Shown here: positions 8,785 to 18,484 of the stretch, piece after piece
How the letters are laid out: each line of letters starts with the position of its first letter
Position numbering within the stretch: position 1 is the first letter of the stretch
From: Vreelandella titanicae BH1
Lineage (GTDB): Bacteria; Pseudomonadota; Gammaproteobacteria; Pseudomonadales; Halomonadaceae
Assembly: GCF_000336575.1 (NCBI RefSeq)
Contig: NZ_AOPO01000007.1
Span: 124,001 to 188,000 of the forward strand
Direction: 5' to 3'
Length of the DNA: 64,000 nt
Notes under the pieces: generated by a model
What the model was told of the DNA's origin: nothing
Databases searched by the model: none
What the model saw: only the letters and a program-made list of their open reading frames with translations
Translations under genes and position numbers: made by a program

Positions 8785-11616
8785 ATGGATTATAAGCACA
8801 CGCTGAATTTGCCTGAAACTGATTTCCCCATGCGCGGCATGCTGCCAAAGCAGGAGCCAGGGCGGGTTTCCCAGTGGCAGGATATGAATATTTACCAGCG
8901 CCTGCGGGAAGCGCGCGCGGGCGCGCCGCTGTTTGTGCTGCACGATGGCCCTCCCTACGCCAACGGCAGTATTCATATTGGTCACGCCGTTAATAAAATC
9001 CTTAAAGATATTATCGTTAAATCGAAGAATTTAGCCGGTTTTGATGCGCCTTATGTGCCCGGCTGGGACTGCCACGGCCTGCCCATTGAGCACAAAGTAG
9101 AAACCACTCACGGCAAGAACCTGGCGCCGCAACACGCCCGTGAGCTTTGCCGTGAATACGCTGGCGCCCAAGTTGAAACACAACTGGCCGACTTTGTTCG
9201 TTTGGGCATTATTGGCGATTGGGATCACCCATACCGCACTATGGATTTCGCCAACGAAGCGAGCGAGATTCGTGCCTTGGCCGAGATGGTCGACGCGGGT
9301 TACGTGTTTAAAGGTTTGAAGCCGGTCAACTGGTGCTTTGACTGTGGGTCGGCGCTGGCGGAAGCCGAAGTCGAGTACGCTGATAAGAAATCCGACGCCA
9401 TCGACGTCGCCTTCCCGGTAGAAGATGCCGATAAGCTCGCTGCCGCCTTTGGCTTAAGCGAGCTGGCCAAGCCTGCGGCAGTGGTGATCTGGACTACCAC
9501 GCCGTGGACTATTCCGGCCAACCAGGCGCTCAACGTTCACCCTGAGTTTACCTATGCACTGGTCGATACTGGCGAGCGTTTGCTGCTGCTGGCGGAAGAG
9601 CTGGTGGAGAGCTGCCTGGAGCGCTTTGAGTTACAAGGCGAAGTGATTGCTACCACTCAAGGCAAGAACCTCGACCTGATCAATTTCCTTCACCCGTTCT
9701 ATGATCGGCTCTCGCCAGTCTACCTGGCAGAGTACGTCGAGTCTGAGGTGGGTAGCACCGGTATCGTTCACTCCGCACCCTCTTACGGCATGGATGACTT
9801 TATCACCTGCCGCGAGCATGGCATGGAGTTTGATGACATGCTCAACCCGGTGCAGGGAAATGGCGTTTACGTTGACGACCTGCCGTTCTTCGGCGGCCAG
9901 ATGATTTGGAAGGCCAACCCCCATATCGTCGAAAAACTGCGCGAAGTGGGTGCGCTGATGGCGCATATCCCGATCAAACATAGCTATATGCACTGCTGGC
10001 GCCACAAAACGCCGGTGATCTACCGTGCCACGGCGCAGTGGTTTGTGGGTATGGACATCAAAGACAAAGATGGCAAAACCCTGCGTGAACGTGCCCTTGA
10101 AGGTATCGAGGCCACGGCGTTTACGCCTGCCTGGGGCCAGGCGCGCCTGCACAGCATGATCGCCAACCGCCCGGATTGGTGTATCTCGCGCCAGCGTAAC
10201 TGGGGCGTGCCGATCCCGTTCTTCCTACACAAGCAAACCGGTGAGCTGCATCCGCGCACCGTTGGGTTGATGGAAGAGGCGGCCAAGCGCGTTGAGCTGG
10301 AGGGCATCGATGCCTGGTTCAAACTCGACCCGGCAGAGCTGCTGGGTGCCGAAGCGGCGGATTACGATAAAGTCACCGATACCTTGGATGTCTGGTTCGA
10401 CTCTGGCACCACTCACCGCCACGTACTTCGCGGCTCGCACCCCCATGGCCACGAAAGCGGCCCGCGGGCGGACCTCTACCTGGAAGGCTCCGACCAGCAC
10501 CGCGGTTGGTTCCACTCATCGCTGCTCACCGGTTCAGCGATTGATGGCCATCCGCCGTACCGCCAGTTGCTGACCCACGGCTTTACCGTCGATTCTCAGG
10601 GCCGCAAGCAGTCCAAGTCACTGGGCAATGTGGTCGCGCCCCAGGAAGTGATGGACAAGCTGGGCGGCGATATTCTGCGCCTGTGGGTTGCCTCTACCGA
10701 CTACTCTGGCGAAATGGCCGTCTCCGACGAAATTTTGAAACGCACCTCTGATGTGTATCGGCGGATTCGTAACACCGCTCGCTTCCTGCTTTCGAACCTT
10801 AACGGGTTTGATCCAGAGAAAAACCAGGTAGCGTTTGACGATATGCTGGCACTGGATCAGTGGGTGGTGGATCGAGCGCACCAATTGCAGGCGCGGATCG
10901 AAAAAGCCTACGAAGAGTACCGCTTCCTGGATGTTTACCAACAGGTGCATGGTTTCTGCGCCCGGGAACTGGGTGGCTTCTACCTGGATGTGATTAAAGA
11001 CCGCCAGTACACCACGCAAACCGATTCGCTGGCGCGGCGCAGTGCACAAACCGCGCTCTATCACGTGGTGGAAGCGCTGAGTCGTTGGATCGCGCCGATT
11101 CTCTCCTTTACCGCTGAGGAGATTCACGAAAACATCCCCGGTAAGCGCGGCGACAGCGTGCTGCTGGAGACTTACTACACTAACCTTGGCAACCTGGAAG
11201 AAAATGCTGAACTGGGTCGTGCTTTCTGGGAGCAAGTGCTGGAAGTCAAGCACTCGGTCAACAAGTGTCTTGAAGATGCCCGTAATGCCAAAGTCATTAA
11301 AGGCAGCTTGGCAGCTGAAGTCACGCTGTATGTCAGCGATGACCTGCAGGCGACTCTGGCTAAACTGGGTGATGAACTGCGCTTTGTGATGCTAACCAGT
11401 GAAGTGACGCTTAAGCCCTTGTCTGCTGCGAGTGATGCAGAAGCGACCGAGCTGGATAGCTTGAAAGTCGCGGTTAAAGCCAGCGACAACACCAAGTGCG
11501 AACGTTGCTGGCACCATCGTCCCGATGTAGGCACCTATGCGGACCACCCGGATCTGTGTGGACGCTGTATCAGCAATCTCCCCGAAGGTAGCGGTGAGAT
11601 TCGTTACTATGCTTGA
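8785..11616 (+). CDS. ileS: Isoleucyl-tRNA synthetase
   Basis: A 943-residue class I synthetase that charges tRNA-Ile and edits valine. I start it at 8785 ([18 protein letters not shown]), which matches the family N-terminus; longer frames overlap ribF. The HIGH motif is HIGH at 64-67 ([15 protein letters not shown]). The second signature is KQSKS at 608-612 ([10 protein letters not shown]) in place of KMSKS, a tolerated change. The C-terminal zinc finger is intact: [12 protein letters not shown] followed by CGRCISNL. The stop overlaps the lspA start, so the two are coupled, as is common. Confidence 0.97.
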   Translation: MDYKHTLNLPETDFPMRGMLPKQEPGRVSQWQDMNIYQRLREARAGAPLFVLHDGPPYANGSIHIGHAVNKILKDIIVKSKNLAGFDAPYVPGWDCHGLPIEHKVETTHGKNLAPQHARELCREYAGAQVETQLADFVRLGIIGDWDHPYRTMDFANEASEIRALAEMVDAGYVFKGLKPVNWCFDCGSALAEAEVEYADKKSDAIDVAFPVEDADKLAAAFGLSELAKPAAVVIWTTTPWTIPANQALNVHPEFTYALVDTGERLLLLAEELVESCLERFELQGEVIATTQGKNLDLINFLHPFYDRLSPVYLAEYVESEVGSTGIVHSAPSYGMDDFITCREHGMEFDDMLNPVQGNGVYVDDLPFFGGQMIWKANPHIVEKLREVGALMAHIPIKHSYMHCWRHKTPVIYRATAQWFVGMDIKDKDGKTLRERALEGIEATAFTPAWGQARLHSMIANRPDWCISRQRNWGVPIPFFLHKQTGELHPRTVGLMEEAAKRVELEGIDAWFKLDPAELLGAEAADYDKVTDTLDVWFDSGTTHRHVLRGSHPHGHESGPRADLYLEGSDQHRGWFHSSLLTGSAIDGHPPYRQLLTHGFTVDSQGRKQSKSLGNVVAPQEVMDKLGGDILRLWVASTDYSGEMAVSDEILKRTSDVYRRIRNTARFLLSNLNGFDPEKNQVAFDDMLALDQWVVDRAHQLQARIEKAYEEYRFLDVYQQVHGFCARELGGFYLDVIKDRQYTTQTDSLARRSAQTALYHVVEALSRWIAPILSFTAEEIHENIPGKRGDSVLLETYYTNLGNLEENAELGRAFWEQVLEVKHSVNKCLEDARNAKVIKGSLAAEVTLYVSDDLQATLAKLGDELRFVMLTSEVTLKPLSAASDAEATELDSLKVAVKASDNTKCERCWHHRPDVGTYADHPDLCGRCISNLPEGSGEIRYYA

Positions 11617-12172
11617 TAAAAACATAGCTAAAGAAACTAAAACACCGTCTGACGATGTCGACACACGGCCGCCAATGCAGCGGCCGCTGCGCTGGCTGTG
11701 GCTAGCTGTGGCAGTAATTGCCTTGGATTTGGTCACCAAATACGTGGCCAGTAGTCAGTTGGGCTATGCCCAGCCGGTCGAAATACTGCCGTTCTTTAAC
11801 CTGACGCTGCTGCACAATACTGGCGCAGCGTTCAGCTTTTTAGCCACGCATCCTGGCTGGCAGCGCTGGTTCTTTGCGTTGATTGCTGTGGGAGCCAGCG
11901 TGGCGTTGACGGTGTGGCTTTCACGCATCAAACACGATGAAAAGTTACTGGCGATAGCGCTGCCGCTGATTATTGGCGGGGCGCTGGGGAATCTCTACGA
12001 CCGCCTAGTGCATGGCTATGTGGTCGACTTTTTATCGTTTCACGTCGCTGGGTGGTACTACCCGGCGTTTAACGTGGCGGATATAGCGATTTCCCTTGGG
12101 GCGGTCGCTTTAATCTGGGAATCCATTATGGGCGAGCGGCGGCGCAAAAAAGCGGCCAAGACTTCCCATTAA
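11609..12172 (+). CDS. lspA: Lipoprotein signal peptidase LspA
   Basis: A 187-residue inner-membrane aspartyl protease that cleaves the signal peptide of prolipoproteins after lipidation. Four hydrophobic helices are visible. The family motifs are [12 protein letters not shown], then [19 protein letters not shown] and [12 protein letters not shown]; the two catalytic aspartates lie in NLYDR and NVADI. The start at 11609 overlaps the ileS stop by eight bases and gives a cytoplasmic leader about 25 residues longer than that of E. coli LspA. The T6SS lipoprotein TssJ encoded later in the window is a predicted substrate. Confidence 0.96.
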   Translation: MLDKNIAKETKTPSDDVDTRPPMQRPLRWLWLAVAVIALDLVTKYVASSQLGYAQPVEILPFFNLTLLHNTGAAFSFLATHPGWQRWFFALIAVGASVALTVWLSRIKHDEKLLAIALPLIIGGALGNLYDRLVHGYVVDFLSFHVAGWYYPAFNVADIAISLGAVALIWESIMGERRRKKAAKTSH

Positions 12173-12207
12173 TTGAACGTTGAGAACAACGTATATTGAG
12201 AACTGCT

Positions 12208-12654
12208 ATGAGCGACTATCTGATCGATGAAGGCATGGAGGTGACGCTACACTTCACCTTAAAGCTGGAAGATGGCACTTTGGTGGACTCCACCAAAGAC
12301 AAAGCACCGGCTACCTTCGAGTTTGGCGACGGAAATTTGCCGCCCGGTTTTGAGCATCCGATTAAAGGCTTGGCTGCGGGGCAGGAGGGTACCTTTCAGA
12401 TAACCCCTGAGCATGCATTCGGCCAGCACAACCCGCAAAATATTCAAACCCTGAAGCGGGCAGATTTTGGCGATGAAGCCCCGGAAATTGGTATGGTAAT
12501 GTCGTTTGCCGATAAAGCGGGAACGGAATTGCCAGGTGTGGTCAAAACCATTGACGGTGATCGTATCGAGGTGGATTTCAATCACCCGTTAGCAGGCCGC
12601 ACGCTCACCTTTGAGGTCGAAGTGCTCGACGTCAAACCGGTGACAACGCATTAA
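12208..12654 (+). CDS. fkpB: FKBP-type peptidyl-prolyl isomerase
   Basis: A 148-residue SlyD-like prolyl isomerase. The FKBP fold begins GMEVTLHFTLKLEDGTLVDS, with the FGDGNLPPGFEHPIKGL segment and an inserted flap (PEHAFGQHNPQNIQTLKRADF) as in FkpB/SlpA. Lengths match the family (149 in E. coli). Gene order lspA-fkpB-ispH is conserved with E. coli. I place the start at MSDYLIDEGM because the upstream in-frame ATG adds only four atypical residues. It lacks the His-rich metal tail of SlyD. Confidence 0.94.
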   Translation: MSDYLIDEGMEVTLHFTLKLEDGTLVDSTKDKAPATFEFGDGNLPPGFEHPIKGLAAGQEGTFQITPEHAFGQHNPQNIQTLKRADFGDEAPEIGMVMSFADKAGTELPGVVKTIDGDRIEVDFNHPLAGRTLTFEVEVLDVKPVTTH

Positions 12655-12692
12655 TTCACTAAGCGATGCCGCTTACGCATCAAGGCGCTACT

Positions 12693-13670
12693 ATGCAAAC
12701 GACGCAAGCACAGCCCATACAGATCAAGTTAGCCAATCCGCGTGGTTTTTGTGCCGGTGTGGATCGCGCGATTGATATCGTTAATCGCGCGTTGGATGTG
12801 TTTGGCCCGCCGATTTACGTGCGCCATGAGGTTGTGCATAACCGCTTTGTGGTCGAAACGCTGCGCGCTCGTGGGGCAGTGTTTGTTGAAGAACTGGATG
12901 AAGTGCCGGACGATGTCATCGTCATTTTCTCCGCCCATGGCGTTTCCCGTGCGGTGCAAGCCGATGCTGAGCGGCGGGGCTTGAAGGTATTCGACGCCAC
13001 CTGCCCGCTGGTCACCAAAGTGCACTTGGAAGTATTGCGCTACGCCAAGCGTGGTCAAGAGTGCATTCTCATTGGTCATGAAGGCCATCCGGAAGTTGAA
13101 GGCACTATGGGGCGTTATGACACCTCCCACGGTGGGCGTATCTACTTGGTAGAGGATGAAGAAGACGTCGCTAAGCTGGAGGTGAATGATCCCTCAAAGC
13201 TGGCCTTCGTGACCCAAACTACGCTGTCGATGGATGATACCGCTAAGGTGATCGACGCGCTGCGCGATAAGTTTGCCGAGATTCAGGGGCCACGCAATGA
13301 CGATATTTGCTACGCCACGCAGAACCGTCAGGATGCAGTACGTGAGCTAGCGGCCCAGAGCGATCTATTGCTGGTGGTGGGCAGCCCCAATAGCTCCAAC
13401 TCTAACCGCTTGCGAGAACTTTCTGAGCGCATGGGCACGCCCGCCTACTTGATCGATAACGCTGACCAGATCGACCCCAAGTGGCTTGAGAACGTAGCGC
13501 GTGTAGGCGTCACCGCAGGCGCCAGTGCCCCTGAAGTATTGGTGAAAGGTGTGATTGCCAAGTTGCAGACTATGGGGGCTGCATTACCTGAAGAGCTACA
13601 GGGCCGCGAGGAGACCATTACTTTCTCTATGCCAAAGGAGTTGCGTGAAAAGGTGATCGCCAGCAGCTAA
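12693..13670 (+). CDS. ispH: 4-hydroxy-3-methylbut-2-enyl diphosphate reductase IspH
   Basis: A 325-residue iron-sulfur enzyme, last step of the MEP isoprenoid pathway, giving IPP and DMAPP. The three cluster cysteines are visible in [25 protein letters not shown] and [11 protein letters not shown]. Other conserved stretches are [13 protein letters not shown] and [11 protein letters not shown]. An AAGG ribosome site sits seven bases before the ATG at 12693; a longer frame from 12666 lacks one. It closes the housekeeping run that starts with rpsT. Confidence 0.97.
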   Translation: MQTTQAQPIQIKLANPRGFCAGVDRAIDIVNRALDVFGPPIYVRHEVVHNRFVVETLRARGAVFVEELDEVPDDVIVIFSAHGVSRAVQADAERRGLKVFDATCPLVTKVHLEVLRYAKRGQECILIGHEGHPEVEGTMGRYDTSHGGRIYLVEDEEDVAKLEVNDPSKLAFVTQTTLSMDDTAKVIDALRDKFAEIQGPRNDDICYATQNRQDAVRELAAQSDLLLVVGSPNSSNSNRLRELSERMGTPAYLIDNADQIDPKWLENVARVGVTAGASAPEVLVKGVIAKLQTMGAALPEELQGREETITFSMPKELREKVIASS

Positions 13671-13751
13671 CCATAGGCCTCGCAATGCAATGCGTATTAG
13701 TTTGCGACATACTAAAACGGTATGAGCCCACTAATACAGGAGCGAAGCCGC

Positions 13752-14147
13752 GTGTCTTATACCTCTCATCTTTCGACTGGCCATTCTTTACTGAATGGCC
13801 AGCGCGGCTTCACCCTCATTGAATTGATGATTGTGCTGGTGATCATCGGCATCGTCGCCTCCATTGCCTACCCCAGCTATACCCGCTACGTGCAAAAATC
13901 AGTGCGAACCGACGCCCACGCAGGCCTTATGCAAGCCGCTTCAGAGCTTGAGCGCTGTTACACGCGCTCTTACAGCTATAGCGATTGCACCATCAGTGAG
14001 TTATCTCCCGAAAAAAATTATGAGATTGCTGAGAGTATTAACGGTGACGGCTACCTACTGACTGCGAGCACCGTTCAAGATGATGGCTGTGAAGAGGATA
14101 TAACCTTAAGTTCGAATGGCGAAAGGTTACCCAATGCCTGTTGGTGA
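13752..14147 (+). CDS. pilE: Type IV pilin / minor pilin PilE
   Basis: A 131-residue prepilin. The start is taken as GTG at 13752 because an AGGAG site lies nine bases upstream (13738-13742); the ATG at 13722 has none. The prepilin peptidase site is QRG|FTLIELMIVLVIIGIV, with the Glu at mature position 5 that directs assembly. A Cys pair near the C-terminus (DDGC and NACW) can form the usual disulfide loop. It leads an operon of pilus priming proteins. PilE-like minor pilins of this size initiate or cap type IV pili. Confidence 0.9.
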   Translation: MSYTSHLSTGHSLLNGQRGFTLIELMIVLVIIGIVASIAYPSYTRYVQKSVRTDAHAGLMQAASELERCYTRSYSYSDCTISELSPEKNYEIAESINGDGYLLTASTVQDDGCEEDITLSSNGERLPNACW

Positions 14148-14310
14148 GTTAAGGCGACAACGCTTTCAAAGTGTGGGCGACGCTGCCACTTCCAACTGTC
14201 CTGACTCTCCCTGCGAAATGACGTTAAACCCCACCCATCAAAGTGCTTCAGCTCCTTCTGTAACGCTGGTGATTAGCACATCGGACAGCCTTCGCAGGAA
14301 GGAGAGAGTC

Positions 14311-14742
14311 ATAAACTCTCAGCGCGGCTTTAGCTTATTGGAAGCGCTAATCGCACTGGTGGTTCTCTCGATTGGCCTGATCGGCGTTGCCGCCATGCAG
14401 CTTAATGCACTGCAAAGTGCCAATGCAGGCTATCAGCGTTCGGTGGCAAGTGTTGCGGCTGTGGATGCTCAGGAGCGGCTTTGGGCTCAGCTAGCCACGC
14501 TCGAAACAGGCCAGACCTGCGAGGATATCGACATCTCCGGCGTGCAGAGTGCATGGAAGGAGCATTGGTTTCAAAATAGTGGTGCGACACCACTACGGGG
14601 AGCCTCTTCTTCCCAAAGCCGGATTGCAAAAGGTGACAGTGGAAGTGATTGTCGCATTGACGTGACTGTGGCCTTGGGCGAGAACAATGACGATCAATTT
14701 AGCTACTTCTTTCTTCTTCCCAAGGTCGAGAGTTCACCATGA
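14311..14742 (+). CDS. pilV: Type IV pilus minor pilin PilV, possible ATA start
   Basis: A pseudopilin of about 143 residues. The cleavage motif is SQRG|FSLLEALIALVVLSIGLIG, with Glu at mature position 5. The best ribosome site, AAGGAG at 14299-14304, points to an ATA codon at 14311, which would give the normal short leader (x)NSQRG. The in-frame ATGs at 14116, 14134 and 14218 lack a ribosome site, and even the nearest gives a leader of over 30 residues. The gene may therefore use a rare AUA start, or an original ATG has mutated. Homologues prime pilus assembly in a complex with PilW and PilX. The stop overlaps the pilW start. Confidence 0.75.
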   Translation: MNSQRGFSLLEALIALVVLSIGLIGVAAMQLNALQSANAGYQRSVASVAAVDAQERLWAQLATLETGQTCEDIDISGVQSAWKEHWFQNSGATPLRGASSSQSRIAKGDSGSDCRIDVTVALGENNDDQFSYFFLLPKVESSP

Positions 14743-15848
14743 GGCAGCGTCAACAGGGCTTTACACTGGTGGAGTTGATGGTGGCGTTGGCGATCGGCAC
14801 GGTCATTATCCTTGGGGCTGGCCAACTGTTTCTAACGACCTTTCAGACCTTTCAAAATGTTGACAAGGTAAGCCGTAAGCAAGAGAACCTGATTTTTATT
14901 GCCCAGAGGCTTACCAGTGAAATTCGTCAAAGTGGGCCGGGTCGCTATACGTTACGGTGTGAACGGACTCAGGATGCCTGTAGCTGTACGGTGGCGGATC
15001 AGGAAGAGAATGGGCAGCCGATGGTAAGTTTTCTTAAAGATGTACAGAATCATGATTCGTCAAGCCAGTGTAATGAGGACGAGCACGTGTTAGGCGAACT
15101 TGTGTCGGGTGACGCACCGCTTTACCGGGTGGAACTGCCCTTAGAGAACAATGGTGAGGCGATTGTATTTCATGTCATGGAGCGACAGGGCATATATGCC
15201 AGCTTCTTTGATACTCCTACCAGTCAGAAGGGGAAGGGCGATGCAGTGATTGCGGGAGGTGCCGTGAGCGGGGCGGAAAATATCCTGGTAAGTGAATCAA
15301 CGGTTAACTCAAATTTAGATCCATCGATTATCCCTTCTCCGCAATCAAGCGACTCGTATGATTACTACACAGGCTATATCAATAACATTAAAAATCTGGA
15401 CGGCGTGATTGCTACCTGTACCGAAAACGAAATCATGTTTTCATCGGGCAAGGTCTTTTATTGCGATGGAAATATAAATAAGTTAAACGTGACTGAACTT
15501 AGTGGAAAGGTGGTCGTAGTAGAGCAAGACATTTCAATACAGCAGAATGATAACTCCTCAGTCACTGATGTCGCCATTGTCGCTGGTGGCGAAATTAATT
15601 TTAATGGCAATAATACCAATGCACTGTTTCGAGGACTTATCTGGGGAGCGGGTAGTGTCAATTTAAGCATGTCTGGCGTTGAGTTTGTTGGTAGTGTTAT
15701 CTCCAATGGCTCTGTTGTATTCAATAATGTCAATAGTATTAATGCTGACCTGAGTGTTTGGGAGTTACTGTCAGTATATGGTTATGAGTTCTCTATGCGT
15801 CAAGCATTAGAGGGTTTGTCAGAAAATATCGATTTTGGTGACGACTGA
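14739..15848 (+). CDS. pilW: Type IV pilus minor pilin PilW with an extra C-terminal region
   Basis: A 369-residue minor pilin. The N-terminus QQG|FTLVELMVALAIGTVIILGAG carries the prepilin peptidase site and Glu5. The following segment (LTSEIRQSGPG) is typical of PilW. Residues from about 180 onward are unusual: a Ser/Asn/Val-rich stretch ending NALFRGLIWGAGSVNLSMSG and VEFVGSVISNGSVV resembles short parallel beta-helix rungs seen in some PilX-like and polymer-forming proteins. It overlaps pilV (ATGA-type) and pilX (TGATG). The beta-helix reading is inference from the repeat of hydrophobic and Gly/Asn residues. Confidence 0.88.
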   Translation: MRQRQQGFTLVELMVALAIGTVIILGAGQLFLTTFQTFQNVDKVSRKQENLIFIAQRLTSEIRQSGPGRYTLRCERTQDACSCTVADQEENGQPMVSFLKDVQNHDSSSQCNEDEHVLGELVSGDAPLYRVELPLENNGEAIVFHVMERQGIYASFFDTPTSQKGKGDAVIAGGAVSGAENILVSESTVNSNLDPSIIPSPQSSDSYDYYTGYINNIKNLDGVIATCTENEIMFSSGKVFYCDGNINKLNVTELSGKVVVVEQDISIQQNDNSSVTDVAIVAGGEINFNGNNTNALFRGLIWGAGSVNLSMSGVEFVGSVISNGSVVFNNVNSINADLSVWELLSVYGYEFSMRQALEGLSENIDFGDD

Positions 15849-16279
15849 TGACTCTGCAAAATCGTCAGAAAGGCGCTGCATTGGTCATCGTCATGGCGCT
15901 ACTAGCCGGGGCACTGCTACTGGGGACTGCCGGCATGCAGTCAGCAATCATAAATGAGCATTTGGCAGGTAACTACCGGATAGTGGCGCAAGCCAATATG
16001 AATGCAGAGTCGGCTTACGCAAAAGCGGTTGAGGAGAATCTCGAAACAATAAACTGGGGTAGTGAGTCTTATGACCAAAATTATATTGAAAAGATGAATT
16101 GGGAGAGTATCAAAGGGCTTGGGCAGGTCGTAGATCAGTGTGAGGGGGAGGCCTTCCTGTGTTTTTATTTTCCTTTGCTTGTTGATGGAGAAAAGTGCTT
16201 CGTCGCGTTTGGAGCTGTATATGATGATCAGGAAGAGCCGCTTGCCTTTAGTGACCCCTATTTTCTTTTCATCGATTGA
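15848..16279 (+). CDS. pilX: Type IV pilus minor pilin PilX
   Basis: A 143-residue protein with the PilX N-terminal pattern QKG|AALVIVMALLAGALLLGTAGMQ, which lacks Glu5 as is usual for PilX/GspK-type tip subunits. A hydrophobic helix is followed by a short globular part (NMNAESAYAKAVEE). The start overlaps the pilW stop. No pilY1 follows; trpS comes next, so the tip adhesin, if any, must be encoded elsewhere. The protein is shorter than many PilX homologues. Confidence 0.88.
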   Translation: MTLQNRQKGAALVIVMALLAGALLLGTAGMQSAIINEHLAGNYRIVAQANMNAESAYAKAVEENLETINWGSESYDQNYIEKMNWESIKGLGQVVDQCEGEAFLCFYFPLLVDGEKCFVAFGAVYDDQEEPLAFSDPYFLFID

Positions 16280-16428
16280 GCATTTCTTTCAGAATGATAA
16301 CGGCATAATGCTCTTGTAAATCCTCACCACTCTCTGCGGATATTGTAAAACCAAATTCTGCCTGTCGCATCCCCAGGTTCATACAAGTATCATACGACAA
16401 TGTACGTTCAATGATGAGCCTAAAAACC

Positions 16429-17451
16429 ATGAGCCAGACCGCAAAAACCCGCGTTCTCACCGGTATCACCACCTCCGGCACGCCCCATTTGGGCAATTAT
16501 GTGGGCGCTATCAAGCCTGCTATTGAGGCAAGCCAGGATCCAACCGTTCAGTCGTTCTATTTCATGGCCGACTATCATGCGCTGATTAAGTGTCCAGACC
16601 CGAAGCGTGTGCAGGCGTCTCGCTTGGAAATTGCTGCTACTTGGCTGGCAATGGGGCTGGATACCGATAACGCCATTTTCTACCGCCAGTCGGACATTTC
16701 AGAAATCCCAGAGCTGACTTGGATGCTCTCCTGCGTTTGTGCCAAAGGCTTGATGAATCGCGCCCATGCCTACAAAGCAGCGGTTGCAGAGAACGAAGAG
16801 GCGGAAAACCAGGATCCTGATAAAGGTATCACCATGGGGCTGTTTGGTTACCCCGTGCTGATGGCGGCGGATATTTTAATGTTTAACGCCAATAAAGTGC
16901 CGGTGGGGCGTGACCAGATTCAGCATATCGAGATGGCTCGCGATATCGCCGGGCGTTTTAACCACCTCTACAAAGGTCAGCACTTTACCCTACCTGAGGC
17001 CGTGGTAGACGAAAAAATACAACTGTTGAATGGCTTGGATGGGCGCAAGATGTCCAAAAGCTACGATAATACGATCCCGCTCTTTTCCGCTGAGAAGAAG
17101 CTGCAAAAGCTGGTACGTAAGATTAAGACCAACTCGCTGGAACCCGGTGAGCCGAAAGATCCGGACACCTGCACGCTGTTTCAAATCTACTCCGCCTTTG
17201 CGACACCTGAAGAGACCGCTAGCCTGCGTGAGCAGTATGTGAACGGTATTGGCTGGGGCGCGGCTAAAGATCAGGTGTTTGAGTACTTGAATACACACTT
17301 GAGCGCGCCGCGTGAACGCTATAACGCACTGATGGAAGACCCGGCCCACATTGAGGCTGTGTTGCAAAAAGGCGCCGAACGGGCGCGGGAAGAAGCTGCC
17401 GTAACGATGGATCGTCTACGTTCAGCGGTAGGTTTAGGGCGGTTTGTGTAA
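16429..17451 (+). CDS. trpS: Tryptophanyl-tRNA synthetase
   Basis: A 340-residue class I synthetase charging tRNA-Trp. The HIGH-like motif is [12 protein letters not shown] near the N-terminus and the second is [10 protein letters not shown]. Also conserved are [24 protein letters not shown] and [14 protein letters not shown] start at [10 protein letters not shown]; an ATG pair six codons earlier is equally open but neither has a clear ribosome site. A stable terminator follows. It sits between the pilin operon and the T6SS and is probably transcribed on its own. Confidence 0.96.
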   Translation: MSQTAKTRVLTGITTSGTPHLGNYVGAIKPAIEASQDPTVQSFYFMADYHALIKCPDPKRVQASRLEIAATWLAMGLDTDNAIFYRQSDISEIPELTWMLSCVCAKGLMNRAHAYKAAVAENEEAENQDPDKGITMGLFGYPVLMAADILMFNANKVPVGRDQIQHIEMARDIAGRFNHLYKGQHFTLPEAVVDEKIQLLNGLDGRKMSKSYDNTIPLFSAEKKLQKLVRKIKTNSLEPGEPKDPDTCTLFQIYSAFATPEETASLREQYVNGIGWGAAKDQVFEYLNTHLSAPRERYNALMEDPAHIEAVLQKGAERAREEAAVTMDRLRSAVGLGRFV

Positions 17452-17510
17452 TCCCAGAGCCTTGGCGCAATACCAATAGCGACACGCCTGCAGCAATAGA
17501 GCAGAAACGA

Positions 17511-17540
17511 CGAAGCCCCTTCCAAGTGGAAGGGGCTTCG
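17511..17540. terminator. Terminator hairpin between trpS and hcp
   Basis: A 13-bp perfect stem, CGAAGCCCCTTCC with GGAAGGGGCTTCG and loop AAGT. The plus strand continues CTTGTTT; the minus strand continues TCGTTTC. It sits between convergent genes and probably serves both. Confidence 0.75.
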
Positions 17541-17590
17541 CTTGTTTCAGGCCTTGTTTTTCAGGCCAGGGCTAGGCTATTAGCAACAGC

Positions 17591-18109
17591 TTAACCTTCG
17601 ATCGGGGCGCGCCAGTCGTCGGAACCAGAGGTGCCAGCAACAGTGTGTTCCCAATCAATTTTACGGTAAGCCAGTGACACGTCCATCAACTGGGTGAATT
17701 CAGACTTGGTGATGTCTTGGGCGTGTGGCATACGCAGGTTGATGTCAACGATAGTGGCATCGGTCAGCGTGGTCGTGAAGAAGTGCTCCTGCTTACCTTC
17801 AACAGAGGTGCGGTACCACTTCAGCTCAACGTTGGGCAGCATTTCACCAGACGCTAGTGCGTTGTACATCAGCGGTACTGATTTGTTCAGGGCAACAGTA
17901 AAGATAAAGGGCTTGTGTGCACGCTGACCGGATGGCTGACCAGACTGCGGATCAGTGGGTACGGTAACGACATGCTTAAATTCTTGTACCAGCATTTGGT
18001 CTTCATGGCCCTCAACGTAGATGTTGCCTACGGAGTCAGGGGTAAAAGCGCCTGCTGTGATGTTGCCCTGAGTTTGGCCTTCGATGCTGATATAACATGG
18101 TGTTGGCAT
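17591..18109 (-). CDS. hcp: T6SS tube protein Hcp (TssD)
   Basis: A 172-residue Hcp. It begins MPTPCYISIEGQTQGNITAG, the standard Hcp1 start, with YVEGHEDQMLVQEF and KPFIFTVALNKSVPLMYNAL and ends near the VSLAYRKIDWEH motif. Hcp hexamers stack into the inner tube that is fired through the T6SS sheath and can also carry effectors. The gene is divergent from the structural operon. A well-placed AAGGAG site precedes the ATG and a sigma-54 promoter lies about 55 bases upstream. Separate strong transcription fits the large amount of Hcp needed. Confidence 0.96.
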   Translation of the reverse strand: MPTPCYISIEGQTQGNITAGAFTPDSVGNIYVEGHEDQMLVQEFKHVVTVPTDPQSGQPSGQRAHKPFIFTVALNKSVPLMYNALASGEMLPNVELKWYRTSVEGKQEHFFTTTLTDATIVDINLRMPHAQDITKSEFTQLMDVSLAYRKIDWEHTVAGTSGSDDWRAPIEG

Positions 18110-18163
18110 GGTCTGCTCCTTGACTGAAAAATTAAAGAAATGTCACGTGGACTCAGACAATAG

Positions 18164-18179
18164 AGCAACTTCAGGGCCA
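18164..18179 (-). promoter_or_regulatory. Sigma-54 (-24/-12) promoter of hcp
   Basis: Read on the minus strand, TGGCCCTGAAGTTGCT matches the sigma-54 consensus TGGCAC-N5-TTGCW with exact GG-N10-GC spacing. Transcription would start near 18153, leaving a leader of about 45 bases before the hcp ATG. The same locus encodes a sigma-54 activator (VasH), as in Vibrio cholerae where hcp needs VasH and RpoN. Confidence 0.8.
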
Positions 18180-18244
18180 AGTTTTTAAATTTGTTATATA
18201 TCAATATGTTATGTGTTTGTTGTGTAGGGCGCTTCTTTCTGCGG

Positions 18245-18299
18245 GGCAAAAAGTTGCCTGTGCTGGGCAAGATATTGCCTGGCAGGGCAAGAACTTGCT
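18245..18299. promoter_or_regulatory. Three phased dyads GGCAA-N4-TTGCC upstream of hcp
   Basis: Dyads start at 18245 (GGCAAAAAGTTGCC), 18266 (GGCAAGATATTGCC) and 18286 (GGCAAGAACTTGCT). Starts are 21 and 20 bases apart, two helical turns, so they face the same side of the DNA. They lie about 65-135 bases upstream of the hcp sigma-54 promoter, the normal place for enhancer-binding protein sites. VasH from this cluster is the obvious candidate binder; this is inference. Confidence 0.7.
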
Positions 18300-18484
18300 T
18301 GCTTGCTCGTTACATCTACAAGCGCTTAGTAACGCTGGGTTGCATCTACCGTTACCTTGCTTTATGACTAAAGCCTTTCTTGGAATTTTAAGCAGAAATA
18401 GGGCCATGGGAGCAATATTTTTGCCGCTAAAAATGACGGCGCTGCCCATTTAAGCACCTCTCTTGTATGAATTTTGCTCTCCGT

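Noticed and set aside
10606..10620. KQSKS in IleS as a sign of a defective enzyme
   Set aside because: The second position of KMSKS is variable among class I synthetases and all other motifs are intact.
18245..18299. Short regularly spaced repeats resembling a small CRISPR array
   Set aside because: The units are 14-base dyads with 6-7-base gaps, far too short for repeat-spacer units, and there are no cas genes.
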